Positions 16,598-28,293 of a DNA stretch of 64,000 nucleotides are shown one piece after another. The notes under the pieces were generated by a model, which searched no databases, was not told the DNA's origin, and worked only from the letters and a program-made list of their open reading frames with translations. The translations under genes and the position numbers were made by a program. Origin of the DNA: an uncultured Clostridia bacterium (GTDB taxonomy: Bacteria; Bacillota; Clostridia; Christensenellales; Borkfalkiaceae); assembly GCA_944368925.1 (NCBI GenBank), contig CALVXG010000009.1:1-64000 (forward strand), given 5' to 3'. The first letter of the stretch is position 1. Each line of letters starts with the position of its first letter.

Positions 16598-17058
16598 GAA
16601 GTGCAAGCATTCGCCGTGCGTCGGGTGCGATGAACAAAACGGAAAAGAAGGCGGAAAAAGCAGCGTTTGCGGTGCAGACCGCTCTCGCAGATGTATCGAT
16701 CGATAAAATTACGGGTGTGTTGCCGCAGGCGCCGGAAGCTTTGGTCAAATCGATGAAAAAGTACGGCCAGATGGTTCCCATAGCTTTGCTTTCGGACGGT
16801 GAAAAATTCCGTGTTTTGGAAGGATTCTGCAGAATAGCAGCCGCAAAGGCGTGCGGCATGACCGAAATCAAAGCGATTGTCCTTTCTTTGGAAGGAAGCG
16901 GCGTTACGGGCGCGAAAAAGGATCTTACAGCCGTTTATAAAGAGACGGTTGCCGCCTCTGAGATTGCAGTAGCGGCGGCAGAGCATGACTCTATTCACGA
17001 AGAAAAATTCAAAGCGGCACGCTCTGTCGGAAGCGATCTTCCCGATTATCTGCTGTAA
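16588..17058 (+). CDS. Small ParB N-domain-like protein, putative partner of the ParA ATPase
   Basis: 156 residues from ATG 16588 (GGAGGAG in the end of the ParA gene). N-terminal basic segment (SASIRRASG), then a helix, then a ParB/sulfiredoxin-like core at about 42-110 (ALVKSMKKYGQMVPIAL, FRVLEGFCRIAAAKACG) with the GxxR/RxxAAK pattern of ParB N-domains. No helix-turn-helix or C-terminal ParB dimer domain is present, so parS binding is unlikely. The C-terminus ends SDLPDYLL. As the co-translated partner it may stimulate ParA ATPase and link it to the shell (inference). Confidence 0.65.
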   Translation: MPIGSASIRRASGAMNKTEKKAEKAAFAVQTALADVSIDKITGVLPQAPEALVKSMKKYGQMVPIALLSDGEKFRVLEGFCRIAAAKACGMTEIKAIVLSLEGSGVTGAKKDLTAVYKETVAASEIAVAAAEHDSIHEEKFKAARSVGSDLPDYLL

Positions 17059-17118
17059 GTTACACGAATATCGAATACACGAGGCGGAAGCTGAGCTTTT
17101 GCCGAAAGAGAGTTAGGC

Positions 17119-18261
17119 ATGAAAAGTTTTGATATAAAGACAAAAATATATTTTGGTGACAATGCCATAGACCGCTTGCGCGAACTTCCTTACAAGAAAA
17201 TAATGATCGTGACTGACAAATTCTTTTCGGGCAGCAGTATGTTGCGTATCGTCACGCAGCCATTGAGCGAGTCCAACAAGGAATTTCGTGTCTTTAACGA
17301 TGTCGTTCCCGATCCGCCGATTGACAAAATTGTAGTAGGCGTCAAGGCGGTATTGGAATACAAACCCGATTGTCTGATTGCGGTCGGGGGCGGTTCCGTC
17401 ATCGATTCCGCAAAGGCCATCCGCGAGTTTGCCAATCGTATGCACGAATCTAAAATCGCGTTGGTTGCAATTCCTACGACGAGCGGTACCGGTTCGGAAG
17501 TTACGTCTTTTTCCGTAATTACGGATCCGATTCACCATATCAAATATCCGCTTGTTTCGGACACTATGCTTCCGGAAGAAGCGATCCTCGACGAAGATCT
17601 GGTCAAGAGCGTCCCGCCGAATGTTACGGCCGATACGGGTATGGACGTGCTGACGCACGCGATTGAGGCGTATACGAGCATCAATAACAATGAATTTTCG
17701 GCAGCGCTTGCGGAAAAGGCGATTGAAATTTGCGGGGCATTCCTGCTTCGCGCGTATTTGGACGGAAATGACTGGCACGCGCGCAGAAAGATGCACGTTG
17801 CATCTTGCCTTGCGGGTCTCGCATTCAATTCCGCGTCGCTTGGTCTCAACCACGGTATGGCGCATCAGATCGGTGCGAATTTCCATATCGCGCACGGTCG
17901 TGCAAACGCGATGCTTTTGCCGCACATTATCGAGTTTAACAGCGGCATCAACATTCATTCACGCAGCCAGAAAGAGTACCCGAAACAGGTTGAAAAGTAC
18001 GTTTCCATCGCGCGTCTGTTGGGACTGCAAAACTTCAACACGATCACGACGGTTCGGGCCCTGGTCAACTGGATCCAGTTCATGAACAAGGAAATGAATA
18101 TTCCTTTGTCCATATCGCAGATGGGCAATATTCCCGAAATGGAATACCGCTCCAAGATCCCGCAGATGGCAGAAGCCGCGCTTGCGGATGCTTGTACGGC
18201 AACCAATCCGAAAGTTCCTACTAAAGCAGATGTAATGCGTATCTATGAGGAGCTTTGGTGA
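17119..18261 (+). CDS. Iron-dependent alcohol dehydrogenase, PduQ/FucO-like
   Basis: 380 residues, group III dehydrogenase. GGGSVIDSAK nucleotide loop, TSGTGSEVT, and metal ligands around DVLTHAIEAY and GLNHGMAHQIG. It may reduce lactaldehyde to 1,2-propanediol (FucO role) or propionaldehyde to propanol (PduQ role). It lacks an obvious encapsulation helix, in contrast to the zinc-type enzyme at 9408, so a cytosolic role such as lactaldehyde reduction is plausible. Ends with a clear terminator. Confidence 0.9.
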   Translation: MKSFDIKTKIYFGDNAIDRLRELPYKKIMIVTDKFFSGSSMLRIVTQPLSESNKEFRVFNDVVPDPPIDKIVVGVKAVLEYKPDCLIAVGGGSVIDSAKAIREFANRMHESKIALVAIPTTSGTGSEVTSFSVITDPIHHIKYPLVSDTMLPEEAILDEDLVKSVPPNVTADTGMDVLTHAIEAYTSINNNEFSAALAEKAIEICGAFLLRAYLDGNDWHARRKMHVASCLAGLAFNSASLGLNHGMAHQIGANFHIAHGRANAMLLPHIIEFNSGINIHSRSQKEYPKQVEKYVSIARLLGLQNFNTITTVRALVNWIQFMNKEMNIPLSISQMGNIPEMEYRSKIPQMAEAALADACTATNPKVPTKADVMRIYEELW

Positions 18262-18301
18262 GCAATATAACATACACAGTTTTCATCCTCTTGAAAACTC
18301 T

Positions 18302-18334
18302 AAAAACGAGGCGGGTTCCGTCTCGTTTTTTATT
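18302..18334 (+). terminator. Terminator ending the microcompartment locus
   Basis: ACGAGGCGG pairs with CCGTCTCGT (one G-U) around GTT, followed by six T. Confidence 0.85.
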
Positions 18335-18485
18335 TGGACAAAATGCGGCCTCGTTTCTAAAATTTTGTAAATCTGTCGCTCATATGCTGTATTCCATACA
18401 CGGCGACTTTGCTTCTGTCAGAATTAATTCGGACAGAAATTTGCAAAAAAAAGAAGGGAAAACGACACAAATATTTGATAAATGA

Positions 18486-18514
18486 TTGCGTTTTTCTTTG
18501 CAATTTATTATAAT
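18486..18514 (+). promoter_or_regulatory. Promoter of the GH20 gene
   Basis: TTGCGT (18486-18491), 17 bp, TATAAT (18509-18514). The rest of the gap from 18335 holds no recognisable gene. Confidence 0.75.
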
Positions 18515-18573
18515 CATTGGTAGTGAAAGAATTTTCTTCCGAGGCAGAAAGATCGGAAAACGGAGGTTGGACT

Positions 18574-20172
18574 TTGAAGAAGATCAAAAGGCTGGGTGTC
18601 ATGCTCGATTGCTCGCGCGGAGCAGTATATAAGGTAGAAGCGCTAAAAAAATACATAGACGTGCTTGCGAAAATGGGGTATAAATCTCTGCAGCTTTATA
18701 CAGAAGATACGTATGAAGTCGAAGGGGAGCCGTATTTCGGATACCTTCGTGGGCGTTATTCTGCCGACGAATTGCGTGAATTGGATGCTTATGCGCAGGC
18801 GAAGGGGATCGAGCTTGTTCCGTGTATTCAGACGCTGGCACATTTGGCCGGGGCACTGCGTTGGCCGGAATATTATTCCTGCACCGACGTTGACGACATC
18901 TTGCTTGCGGGGGATGAGCGGACTTATACTTTGATCGAGAATATGTTCCGCTCCTGTGCTGCTTGTTTTACCAGCCGAAATATCAATATAGGCATGGACG
19001 AGGCGCATATGGTAGGGCTTGGAAAGTATCTTGATCAGCACGGATATACAAATCGAACGGATATTTTGAAAAAACATTTGGAACGGGTTTGCGCGATCGC
19101 CGAAAAATATGGCTTCAAACCTATGATATGGTCGGACATGTTCTTCCGTTTGGCCAATCATGGAGAGTACTATGTCACGCATAATTCGGCAAAAATGGGG
19201 AATGTGGAAGTTCCGAAGAATCTTCGTCTCATTTACTGGGATTATTACAGCCAGGATTTTGCGCATTACGATGCGATGCTCAAAGCGCACAAGCAGCTTG
19301 TTTCCGATCCGCTTTTTGCGGGCGGCGCCTGGACGTGGGCAGGGTTTGTTCCGCACAACAAATTCAGCATCAAGGCCAACACAGCGGCGATGCGCGCATG
19401 CGCGGAAAACGGAATCAAAGAAGTGCTGATCACGGTTTGGAAGGATGACGGCTCGGAAAGTTCCCTTTGGAGCAACTTGCCTGCGCTTTGGAGTGCGGCC
19501 GAGAATGCGCGCGGAAATTTTGATGAAGCGAAGATCGCCGTCGGATTTTATAAAAAATTTCGGATTTCTATGGCAGATTTTCTTCTTTTGGATGCTCCCG
19601 AAGGTTCGCAGGACGCTACAAAAGTAAGTACAGAGACGAAATATTTGCTCTACAACGACCCGTTTTTGGGTATTTTCGACAAGACGGTAAGCATGGATGA
19701 TCCGAAAAAATTTGCGAAGTTGGCGGAGCAGCTTCATGCGTTGTCAAAAGGAAAATTCGGATATGTATTCAAGACGATCGCAGATCTTTGCTTTGTGCTG
19801 GAAAAGAAGTGCGATCTCGGGGTCAGATTGCGTAAAGCGTATCGTCAAAAAGATACGGCTATGCTTGCCGGGATCGTAAGCGATCTGAAAGAGACGGAAA
19901 AGCGTGTTGCCCGATTCGCGCTTTCTTTTGAGTCGCAATGGATGAAAGAATGCAAGCCGTTCGGGTTTGAGAAGCACGATATCCGCTTGGGCGGATTGTT
20001 GCGCAGGCTGGCGCATTGCCGTCGCGTCGTGGAAGAGTATTTAAGCGGGAAACGCGCCTGCATCGAAGAACTCGAAGAAGATATTCTACTCGTTTCAAGA
20101 GATGCGAAAGAGGGCGAGCCGATATGTTTTAACGATTGGCTGTACAACGCAATGATAAAGCCCCGCTTTTAG
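18574..20172 (+). CDS. GH20-family beta-N-acetylhexosaminidase, cytosolic
   Basis: 532 residues. The start is TTG 18574, seven bases after GGAGG (18562-18566); an upstream TTG at 18517 lies two bases from the -10 box and is rejected. The TIM barrel begins at once (GVMLDCSRGAV, MGYKSLQLYTEDTYE). The catalytic Asp-Glu pair is in NIGMDEAHMVG, with WSDMFFR and WTWAGF aromatic pocket strands later. No signal peptide, so it acts on imported oligosaccharides, releasing GlcNAc or GalNAc. Neighbours (beta-galactosidase, GalT, GalE) fit lacto-N-biose or N-acetyllactosamine breakdown. Confidence 0.85.
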   Translation: MKKIKRLGVMLDCSRGAVYKVEALKKYIDVLAKMGYKSLQLYTEDTYEVEGEPYFGYLRGRYSADELRELDAYAQAKGIELVPCIQTLAHLAGALRWPEYYSCTDVDDILLAGDERTYTLIENMFRSCAACFTSRNINIGMDEAHMVGLGKYLDQHGYTNRTDILKKHLERVCAIAEKYGFKPMIWSDMFFRLANHGEYYVTHNSAKMGNVEVPKNLRLIYWDYYSQDFAHYDAMLKAHKQLVSDPLFAGGAWTWAGFVPHNKFSIKANTAAMRACAENGIKEVLITVWKDDGSESSLWSNLPALWSAAENARGNFDEAKIAVGFYKKFRISMADFLLLDAPEGSQDATKVSTETKYLLYNDPFLGIFDKTVSMDDPKKFAKLAEQLHALSKGKFGYVFKTIADLCFVLEKKCDLGVRLRKAYRQKDTAMLAGIVSDLKETEKRVARFALSFESQWMKECKPFGFEKHDIRLGGLLRRLAHCRRVVEEYLSGKRACIEELEEDILLVSRDAKEGEPICFNDWLYNAMIKPRF

Positions 20173-20181
20173 GAGTAATAC

Positions 20182-20640
20182 ATGATTCGCGTTTTGTTTG
20201 TGTGTTTGGGAAATATATGCAGATCGCCTATGGGAGAATTTATCATGAAAGACAAAGCCCAAAAAGGCGGATGGGATTTACAGGTCGCATCGGCGGGAAC
20301 GAGTGCAGAGGAAGAAGGAAGTCCCGTATATCCTCCCGCCCGAAGAGAACTTGCCTTACACGGGATCGGGTGTGAAGGCAAGAGGGCGGCAGTACTCAAA
20401 AAGTAAGATTATAAAATGTATGATTACATTTTATGTATGGAAAGCAGCAACAAGCGAAGTGCCGAGCGAATTTTCGGCGGAGATCCCGATAAGAAAGTGT
20501 TTCGGCTTTTAGATTTTTCGGATTCACCCAAGGATATCGCAGATCCTTGGTATACGCGTGATTTTAAGACGGCTTACCGTGAAATTGAGACAGGGATCGA
20601 GTGTTTTTTGCGCTTTCTGTCGCAAAGAGATCTACTTTAA
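20182..20640 (+). pseudogene. Low-molecular-weight protein-tyrosine phosphatase with in-frame stop
   Basis: Codons 1-74 carry the intact P-loop (CLGNICRS, residues 8-15). TAA at 20404-20406 interrupts the frame. The same frame continues without any shift: DYKMYDYILCMESSN, then DIADPWY with the general-acid aspartate, ending at TAA 20638. The stop replaces one residue in the conserved K-x-DY segment. No ribosome site precedes the ATG at 20416. A single nonsense mutation in an otherwise well-kept gene suggests recent inactivation, strain variation or sequence error. It starts nine bases after the GH20 stop. Confidence 0.8.
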
Positions 20641-20652
20641 AACGCTTTAAGC

Positions 20653-20678
20653 CGTTTCCCTTGTATATAAGGGAAACG
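20653..20678 (+). terminator. Hairpin after the broken phosphatase gene
   Basis: Perfect 10-bp stem (CGTTTCCCTT with AAGGGAAACG), six-base loop. No strong T-run follows, so it may be an mRNA end-protecting hairpin rather than a classical terminator. Confidence 0.45.
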
Positions 20679-20802
20679 TATGCGATTCCTTCCATATTTT
20701 GCTGAGGCATAGATTTGGCAGTTTATTATCTGCTATTTCCGAGAATAGGAAGGATAAGCCAGTGACAGATTCTTTATTGATTCTGTCAGAGACGATCTTG
20801 AA

Positions 20803-20846
20803 GCAAATCAGCGTGCCGCGAAACTATTCGCGGCACGCTGATTTGC
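20803..20846. repeat. Perfect 20-bp inverted repeat with 4-base loop
   Basis: Arms 20803-20822 and 20827-20846 pair without mismatch around ACTA. A weaker inverted repeat (TGACAGA at 20763, TCTGTCA at 20782) lies just upstream. The gap 20641-21073 holds these hairpins and the beta-galactosidase promoter, and no gene that I recognise. Confidence 0.85.
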
Positions 20847-21011
20847 ATATATTAAAAAACCTGTTCCTTGTCTTGGGTTGAATGCTGTGCGGATTTCAAA
20901 TTATCAAAGCCGAAAAAACTTTGGCTTAGACTCTTAAAAAATTTTATGAAGTTGCGGGAAAACGGTATGGCAAGAGGAAGAAGTTTTGTGACCTTTTGTC
21001 AAGCACTTGCA

Positions 21012-21043
21012 AAATGCAAGTTTCCGTGCTAAAATAATTCCCG
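21012..21043 (+). promoter_or_regulatory. Beta-galactosidase promoter with overlapping palindrome
   Basis: TTGCAA, 17 bp, TAAAAT. The palindrome CTTGCA-AAA-TGCAAG covers the -35 box and is a candidate operator. Confidence 0.65.
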
Positions 21044-21046
21044 TAA

Positions 21047-23935
<2,889 letters not shown>

Positions 23936-23950
23936 ATCGTATAGTATAAG

Positions 23951-24009
23951 AAGTTATCCGCTTTTCTGTAATACGATAACTTGACGCGCGCATTGAATAG
24001 AATTATAAT
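23951..24009 (+). promoter_or_regulatory. galT promoter with upstream inverted repeat
   Basis: TTGACG (23981-23986), 17 bp, TATAAT (24004-24009). AAGTTATC (23951) and GATAACTT (23975) form an inverted repeat that runs into the -35 box, with ATCGTAT/ATACGAT (23936, 23971) as a second pair. Could be operator or end of the lacZ transcript. Confidence 0.6.
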
Positions 24010-24054
24010 GATATAGAAAGCAAAAGAGTGGTAGAACCAATAAAAGGAGTGGAC

Positions 24055-25593
24055 ATGGACGGAGAATTACTCGTCGAACGATTGCTAGAATATGCGAAAC
24101 TCAATCTGCATCTCGATGAAAGGGATGTTATCTATATGAGGAATGTTCTGCTGGCAAAATTCGACTTGCCAGCGGCGTATGAAGGCAAGGCCGAAACGGA
24201 AGACATCAAAGAGATGGATATTCCCGACAAACTGAACGCGGAAATTACGGAATATGCTTTGGAGAAAGGGCTTACGGAAGAAGCGGAAGCAGAGCGGTAT
24301 TGTGCGGGAATTTGGGGAATGCTTACGCCGCTGCCTTCGAAGATCAACGAGGAATTTTATCGTCTGAAAAACGAGCAGGGCGGCCAGGCCGCTTGTGATT
24401 ACCTTTACGGAATTTCCGTAAAAAACGGTTATATCCAGAAAACGGCGATTGCGCGGAATTTAAAATGGGAATACCCGGACGGAAAGAACACGCTGGAAAT
24501 TACGGTCAATCTTTCCAAACCGGAGAAGAACAACAAAGATATCGCAAAATTGCTTACCCAGCCGCAATCGGTGAAATATCCGATGTGCGCCCTTTGCAAG
24601 GAGAATGAAGGGTTCGAGGGGAGCGGAAATCACCCGCCACGTCAGAATATCCGTACGGTCAAAATGACCCTCGGCGGAGAAAAATGGTTTATGCAGTATT
24701 CGCCTTATGCCTATTATGACGAGCATTGCATTGCGATCTCCGAAAACCATACTCCCATGCGCAGCGATGCCACGACCGTCGCGAAGCTGATGGATTTTGT
24801 CGACATATTGCCCAATTATTCGATCGGTAGCAATGCGGCATTGCCGATCGTAGGCGGTTCTATTTTGAACCACGAGCATTTTCAAGGCGGGAAGCATCGT
24901 ATGCCCATGCACCGTGCAGGCATCAGAGCGGCGTTTTCGTCTTCAGAATTTCCGCAGTTAAAGATCGGAATTTTGGATTGGTACAACAGCGGAATCCGTA
25001 TCGAAGGGAAAGATCGGGAAGCCGTCGCAGCGTTTGCTGCAAGGGTGATCGAAGAGTGGAAGAAATTTTCCTGTCCGGAATGCGAAATTTTGGCTGAAAC
25101 GGACAATGTTCCGCACAATGCGTGCTCGCCGATCTGCGTCAAAGAGGGAGATAAATACATTTTCACGGTTCTGCTTCGAAACAACCGCACGAACGAGCAG
25201 TATCCGGACGGAATTTTTCACGTGCACCCCGAGCATCTGAATATCAAGAGCGAGGGGATCGGCCTGATCGAAGCGATGGGTTTGTTTATTTTGCCGGGAC
25301 GGCTGAAACGCCAGCTGGATGCCATCGAAAATATACTCTGCGGCGCCGTGCCGTATGAGCGGGATAAAATCGCGGCAAAGGAAAATGATTTGTACGTGCA
25401 CAGGTTTATGATCGAAAAACTTGTCGCGGAAGGTTTAAGCAAGACAAAAGAAGACGCACACAAGCGCGTTGAAACGTTCGTAGGGAAAACCTGCGCGGCG
25501 ATCCTCGATAATACGGCGGTCTTCAAGAGGAACGAAGCGGGCGAAAAGGGTTTCCGCGCATTCATGAGCAAATTAAATTTGAGCGAGGTCTGA
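24055..25593 (+). CDS. galT: UDP-glucose-hexose-1-phosphate uridylyltransferase, class II GalT
   Basis: 512 residues from ATG 24055 (AAAGGAG five bases upstream). It is the long Gram-positive GalT type, with GSNAALPIVGGSILNHEHF (active-site region) and FHVHPEHLNIK. It exchanges UMP between UDP-glucose and galactose-1-P. No galactokinase is in the window, so galactose-1-P must come from a distant kinase or a phosphorylase. galE follows one base after the stop. Confidence 0.93.
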   Translation: MDGELLVERLLEYAKLNLHLDERDVIYMRNVLLAKFDLPAAYEGKAETEDIKEMDIPDKLNAEITEYALEKGLTEEAEAERYCAGIWGMLTPLPSKINEEFYRLKNEQGGQAACDYLYGISVKNGYIQKTAIARNLKWEYPDGKNTLEITVNLSKPEKNNKDIAKLLTQPQSVKYPMCALCKENEGFEGSGNHPPRQNIRTVKMTLGGEKWFMQYSPYAYYDEHCIAISENHTPMRSDATTVAKLMDFVDILPNYSIGSNAALPIVGGSILNHEHFQGGKHRMPMHRAGIRAAFSSSEFPQLKIGILDWYNSGIRIEGKDREAVAAFAARVIEEWKKFSCPECEILAETDNVPHNACSPICVKEGDKYIFTVLLRNNRTNEQYPDGIFHVHPEHLNIKSEGIGLIEAMGLFILPGRLKRQLDAIENILCGAVPYERDKIAAKENDLYVHRFMIEKLVAEGLSKTKEDAHKRVETFVGKTCAAILDNTAVFKRNEAGEKGFRAFMSKLNLSEV

Positions 25594-25594
25594 T

Positions 25595-26626
25595 ATGAAA
25601 ACGATTCTTGTAACGGGCGGAGCCGGGTACATCGGCAGCCATACATGTATTGAACTGATAAAAGCGGGTTATGATGTGGTCATCGTCGACAATCTGTCCA
25701 ACAGCAAGCGCGAAGCGGTGCGCCGTGTCGAAAAAATAGTCGGACGGAAAATGCCGTTTTATGTGGACGACATTTTGGACGCAGCCGCACTCGATCGGAT
25801 TTTTACGGAAAACCGGATCGATGCCGTCATCAATTTCGCAGGGCTTAAAGCGGTAGGGGAAAGCTGTGAAAAACCCCTGGAATATTATCACAACAATATT
25901 ACGGGCATGCTCGTCCTGTTGGAAGCGATGCGACGCCATAATTGCAAAAATCTCGTCTTTTCTTCTTCGGCGACCGTCTACGGTAAACCCGCCAGCGTTC
26001 CGATCCGTGAAGATTTCCCTCTTTCGGCTACAAACCCGTACGGCAGAACGAAATTGTTTATCGAAGAGATCCTGCAAGACGTCTATAAAGCGGATCATTC
26101 TTTCAATATCGCGATCCTGCGCTACTTCAATCCGATCGGTGCACACGAATCCGGTTTGATCGGCGAGGACCCGAACGGAATTCCGAACAATCTTTGCCCG
26201 TATATTACTAAAGTTGCTGTTGGCAAACTTGACAAAGTCCATGTTTTCGGAAATGACTACCCGACGCCGGACGGTACAGGCGTCCGCGATTATATCCATG
26301 TCGTAGATTTGGCGGAAGGGCACGTCTGCGCGCTCAAAAAACTGTTTGAAAACAGCGGACTCTATACGGTCAATCTCGGTACGGGCACAGGTTACAGCGT
26401 CTTGCAGATTATTCATGCTTTTTCCAAGGCGCTCGGGAAAGAGATCCCTTACGATTTTTCACCCCGCCGCGCCGGCGACATCGCCGAATGCTACGCAGAC
26501 CCTTCGCTCGCGGAAAAGCTCATCGGTTTCCGCACAAAAAAGACGCTCGACGATATGTGCAGGGACGCATTGAATTTCCAGATGAAGAATCCGGACGGCT
26601 ATCCCGACGATGATGAACAGAATTAA
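25595..26626 (+). CDS. galE: UDP-glucose 4-epimerase
   Basis: 343 residues. Rossmann motif TGGAGYIGSHTC (7-18), catalytic Ser/Thr region SSSATVYG, and NPYGRTK with the catalytic Tyr-x3-Lys. Interconverts UDP-galactose and UDP-glucose; extended-SDR members may also act on UDP-GlcNAc/GalNAc. Co-transcribed with galT, ending in a strong terminator. Confidence 0.96.
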   Translation: MKTILVTGGAGYIGSHTCIELIKAGYDVVIVDNLSNSKREAVRRVEKIVGRKMPFYVDDILDAAALDRIFTENRIDAVINFAGLKAVGESCEKPLEYYHNNITGMLVLLEAMRRHNCKNLVFSSSATVYGKPASVPIREDFPLSATNPYGRTKLFIEEILQDVYKADHSFNIAILRYFNPIGAHESGLIGEDPNGIPNNLCPYITKVAVGKLDKVHVFGNDYPTPDGTGVRDYIHVVDLAEGHVCALKKLFENSGLYTVNLGTGTGYSVLQIIHAFSKALGKEIPYDFSPRRAGDIAECYADPSLAEKLIGFRTKKTLDDMCRDALNFQMKNPDGYPDDDEQN

Positions 26627-26633
26627 ATTTTAA

Positions 26634-26672
26634 AAAGCCGCGGCGCATACTTTTGCGCCGCGGCTTTCTCGA
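26634..26672 (+). terminator. Terminator after galE
   Basis: 14-bp stem AAAGCCGCGGCGCA with TGCGCCGCGGCTTT around a seven-base loop. Confidence 0.88.
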
Positions 26673-26824
26673 TATAAAGAATCCGACAATCGCAGCGCAC
26701 GATAGTTTGCGAGGTTTATGCGCGTAAAGGAAAATTTAAGAAACCATCCCGCTTCCCAAAAAACGACAACTCAGATTTCTTTAAACTGCGTAAGCATTTT
26801 CTATGCCGAAAGGTATTCAATCTC

Positions 26825-26853
26825 TTGCAATTTATCCTGAATTTTGCTAAAAT
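26825..26853 (+). promoter_or_regulatory. lysA promoter
   Basis: TTGCAA (26825-26830), 17 bp, TAAAAT (26848-26853). The leader is too short for a lysine riboswitch. Confidence 0.65.
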
Positions 26854-26876
26854 ATTTTTTGAAAGAGGTAACGACA

Positions 26877-28202
26877 ATGAACTTTAGAGATACTTTGAAA
26901 GTGAATGGCAAAGGCCATTTGGAAATCGGCGGAGCGGATACTGTGGAACTTGCCGAAAAATTCGGCACGCCGTTGTACGTACTGGACGAACAATACATAC
27001 GCGACATGTGTTCGGTGTATCGCGATACGATTCGGCAAGACTACGACGGAAACGGAATCGTGCTGTATGCTTCGAAAGCTTTGTCCTGTCTTGCTATGTA
27101 TAAGATTGCTGAGTCGGAGAATATTGGCGTTGACGTGGTTTCCGGCGGCGAACTTTTTACGGCACTGCGCGCAGGTTTCCCTGCGGAAAAAATCTACATG
27201 CACGGCAACAATAAACTTCCGCAAGAACTCGAATTTGCTTTGGATCACAATGTCGGCACGATCGTAGTGGATGCCTATTCGGAAATCGATTTGCTCGACG
27301 GACTGTGCGCACAGAAGAATAAGGTACAGAATATCCTTATCAGGATCAACCCCGGTGTAGAAGCGCACACGCATCGCTTTATTCAAACGGCAAAAACCGA
27401 CAGTAAATTCGGCTTTTCCGTCGCAGACGGCGCCGCGATGAAAATAACGGAATACGCCCTTTCGAAAAAGAATTTAAAACTTGAAGGATATCATTGCCAT
27501 ATCGGTTCGCAGATCTTCGAAATGCAGTCCTTTGTTCTGGCGGTTGACAAGATGCTTGCTTTTATGGCGGCCGTCAAGGAAAACCTGCATTTTGAAGCGT
27601 CCGTACTGAATCTCGGAGGCGGTTACGGAATCTGGTATACGGACGAAGATCCGCAATTAAAAACAGAAGATTACGCGGGTTATCTGAAAACGGTGATCGC
27701 CGAGTTGAAACAGAAGTCGCAGGAATATGGTTTGAAACGCCCGTATCTCGTGATCGAACCGGGCAGATCCATTGTCGGAGAGGCGGGGATCACCCTGTAT
27801 ACGGTCGGCACCGTCAAAGATATTCCGGGCATTAAGAAATATGTGGCGGTAGACGGCGGTATGTTCGACAATCCGCGCTACGCCTTATACCAGGCAAAAT
27901 ATACGGCTATACTCGCAAACAGAGCGAACGAAAAAGCGACCGAGACGGTCAGCGTCGCGGGAAAATGCTGTGAAAGCGGCGATATTGTATGCGCCAATGT
28001 CAGTTTGCCGCAGGCACATAGCGGAGACATTTTGGCTGTCTTGTCAACGGGCGCCTATAACTATTCGATGGCGAGCAACTATAACAGAAACCTGATTCCG
28101 CCGATCGTGTTGGTCAAAGACGGGAAAGGGGAATACATCGTGAAACCGCAGACGTACGAAGATCTTGTGCGTAACGACGTGATTCCCGAGCGGTTGAAAT
28201 AA
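26877..28202 (+). CDS. lysA: Diaminopimelate decarboxylase
   Basis: 441 residues from ATG 26877 with AGAGGT upstream. PLP-dependent alanine-racemase-fold decarboxylase: YASKAL carries the PLP lysine, LNLGGGYGIWY and EPGRSIVG bind phosphate, and CCESGD carries the second-domain catalytic Cys. Last step of lysine synthesis. Single-gene unit with its own promoter and terminator. Confidence 0.95.
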   Translation: MNFRDTLKVNGKGHLEIGGADTVELAEKFGTPLYVLDEQYIRDMCSVYRDTIRQDYDGNGIVLYASKALSCLAMYKIAESENIGVDVVSGGELFTALRAGFPAEKIYMHGNNKLPQELEFALDHNVGTIVVDAYSEIDLLDGLCAQKNKVQNILIRINPGVEAHTHRFIQTAKTDSKFGFSVADGAAMKITEYALSKKNLKLEGYHCHIGSQIFEMQSFVLAVDKMLAFMAAVKENLHFEASVLNLGGGYGIWYTDEDPQLKTEDYAGYLKTVIAELKQKSQEYGLKRPYLVIEPGRSIVGEAGITLYTVGTVKDIPGIKKYVAVDGGMFDNPRYALYQAKYTAILANRANEKATETVSVAGKCCESGDIVCANVSLPQAHSGDILAVLSTGAYNYSMASNYNRNLIPPIVLVKDGKGEYIVKPQTYEDLVRNDVIPERLK

Positions 28203-28215
28203 TATCGGATTTACG

Positions 28216-28255
28216 GACGAAAGAAGACGAGGATCGACCTTCTTTCGTCTTTTTT
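28216..28255 (+). terminator. Terminator after lysA
   Basis: Stem GACGAAAGAAG with CTTCTTTCGTC followed by six T. Confidence 0.88.
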
Positions 28256-28293
28256 CTTATATTTCAAAATCTGCATATTTGCTTGCGTTTGTC

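Noticed and set aside
16588-17058. ParB-like protein as a chromosomal ParB/Noc or a ScpB relative (shared SDLPD C-terminal motif with ScpB)
   Set aside because: No HTH or dimer domain and no par neighbourhood; the five-residue similarity to the ScpB tail is too short to mean common origin.
20699-20881. 60-codon frame in the hairpin-rich gap
   Set aside because: It runs through the perfect inverted repeat, has no ribosome site and no protein-like pattern.
26627-26876. Lysine riboswitch before lysA
   Set aside because: The promoter lies about 30 bases before the start codon, leaving no room for the large L-box aptamer.
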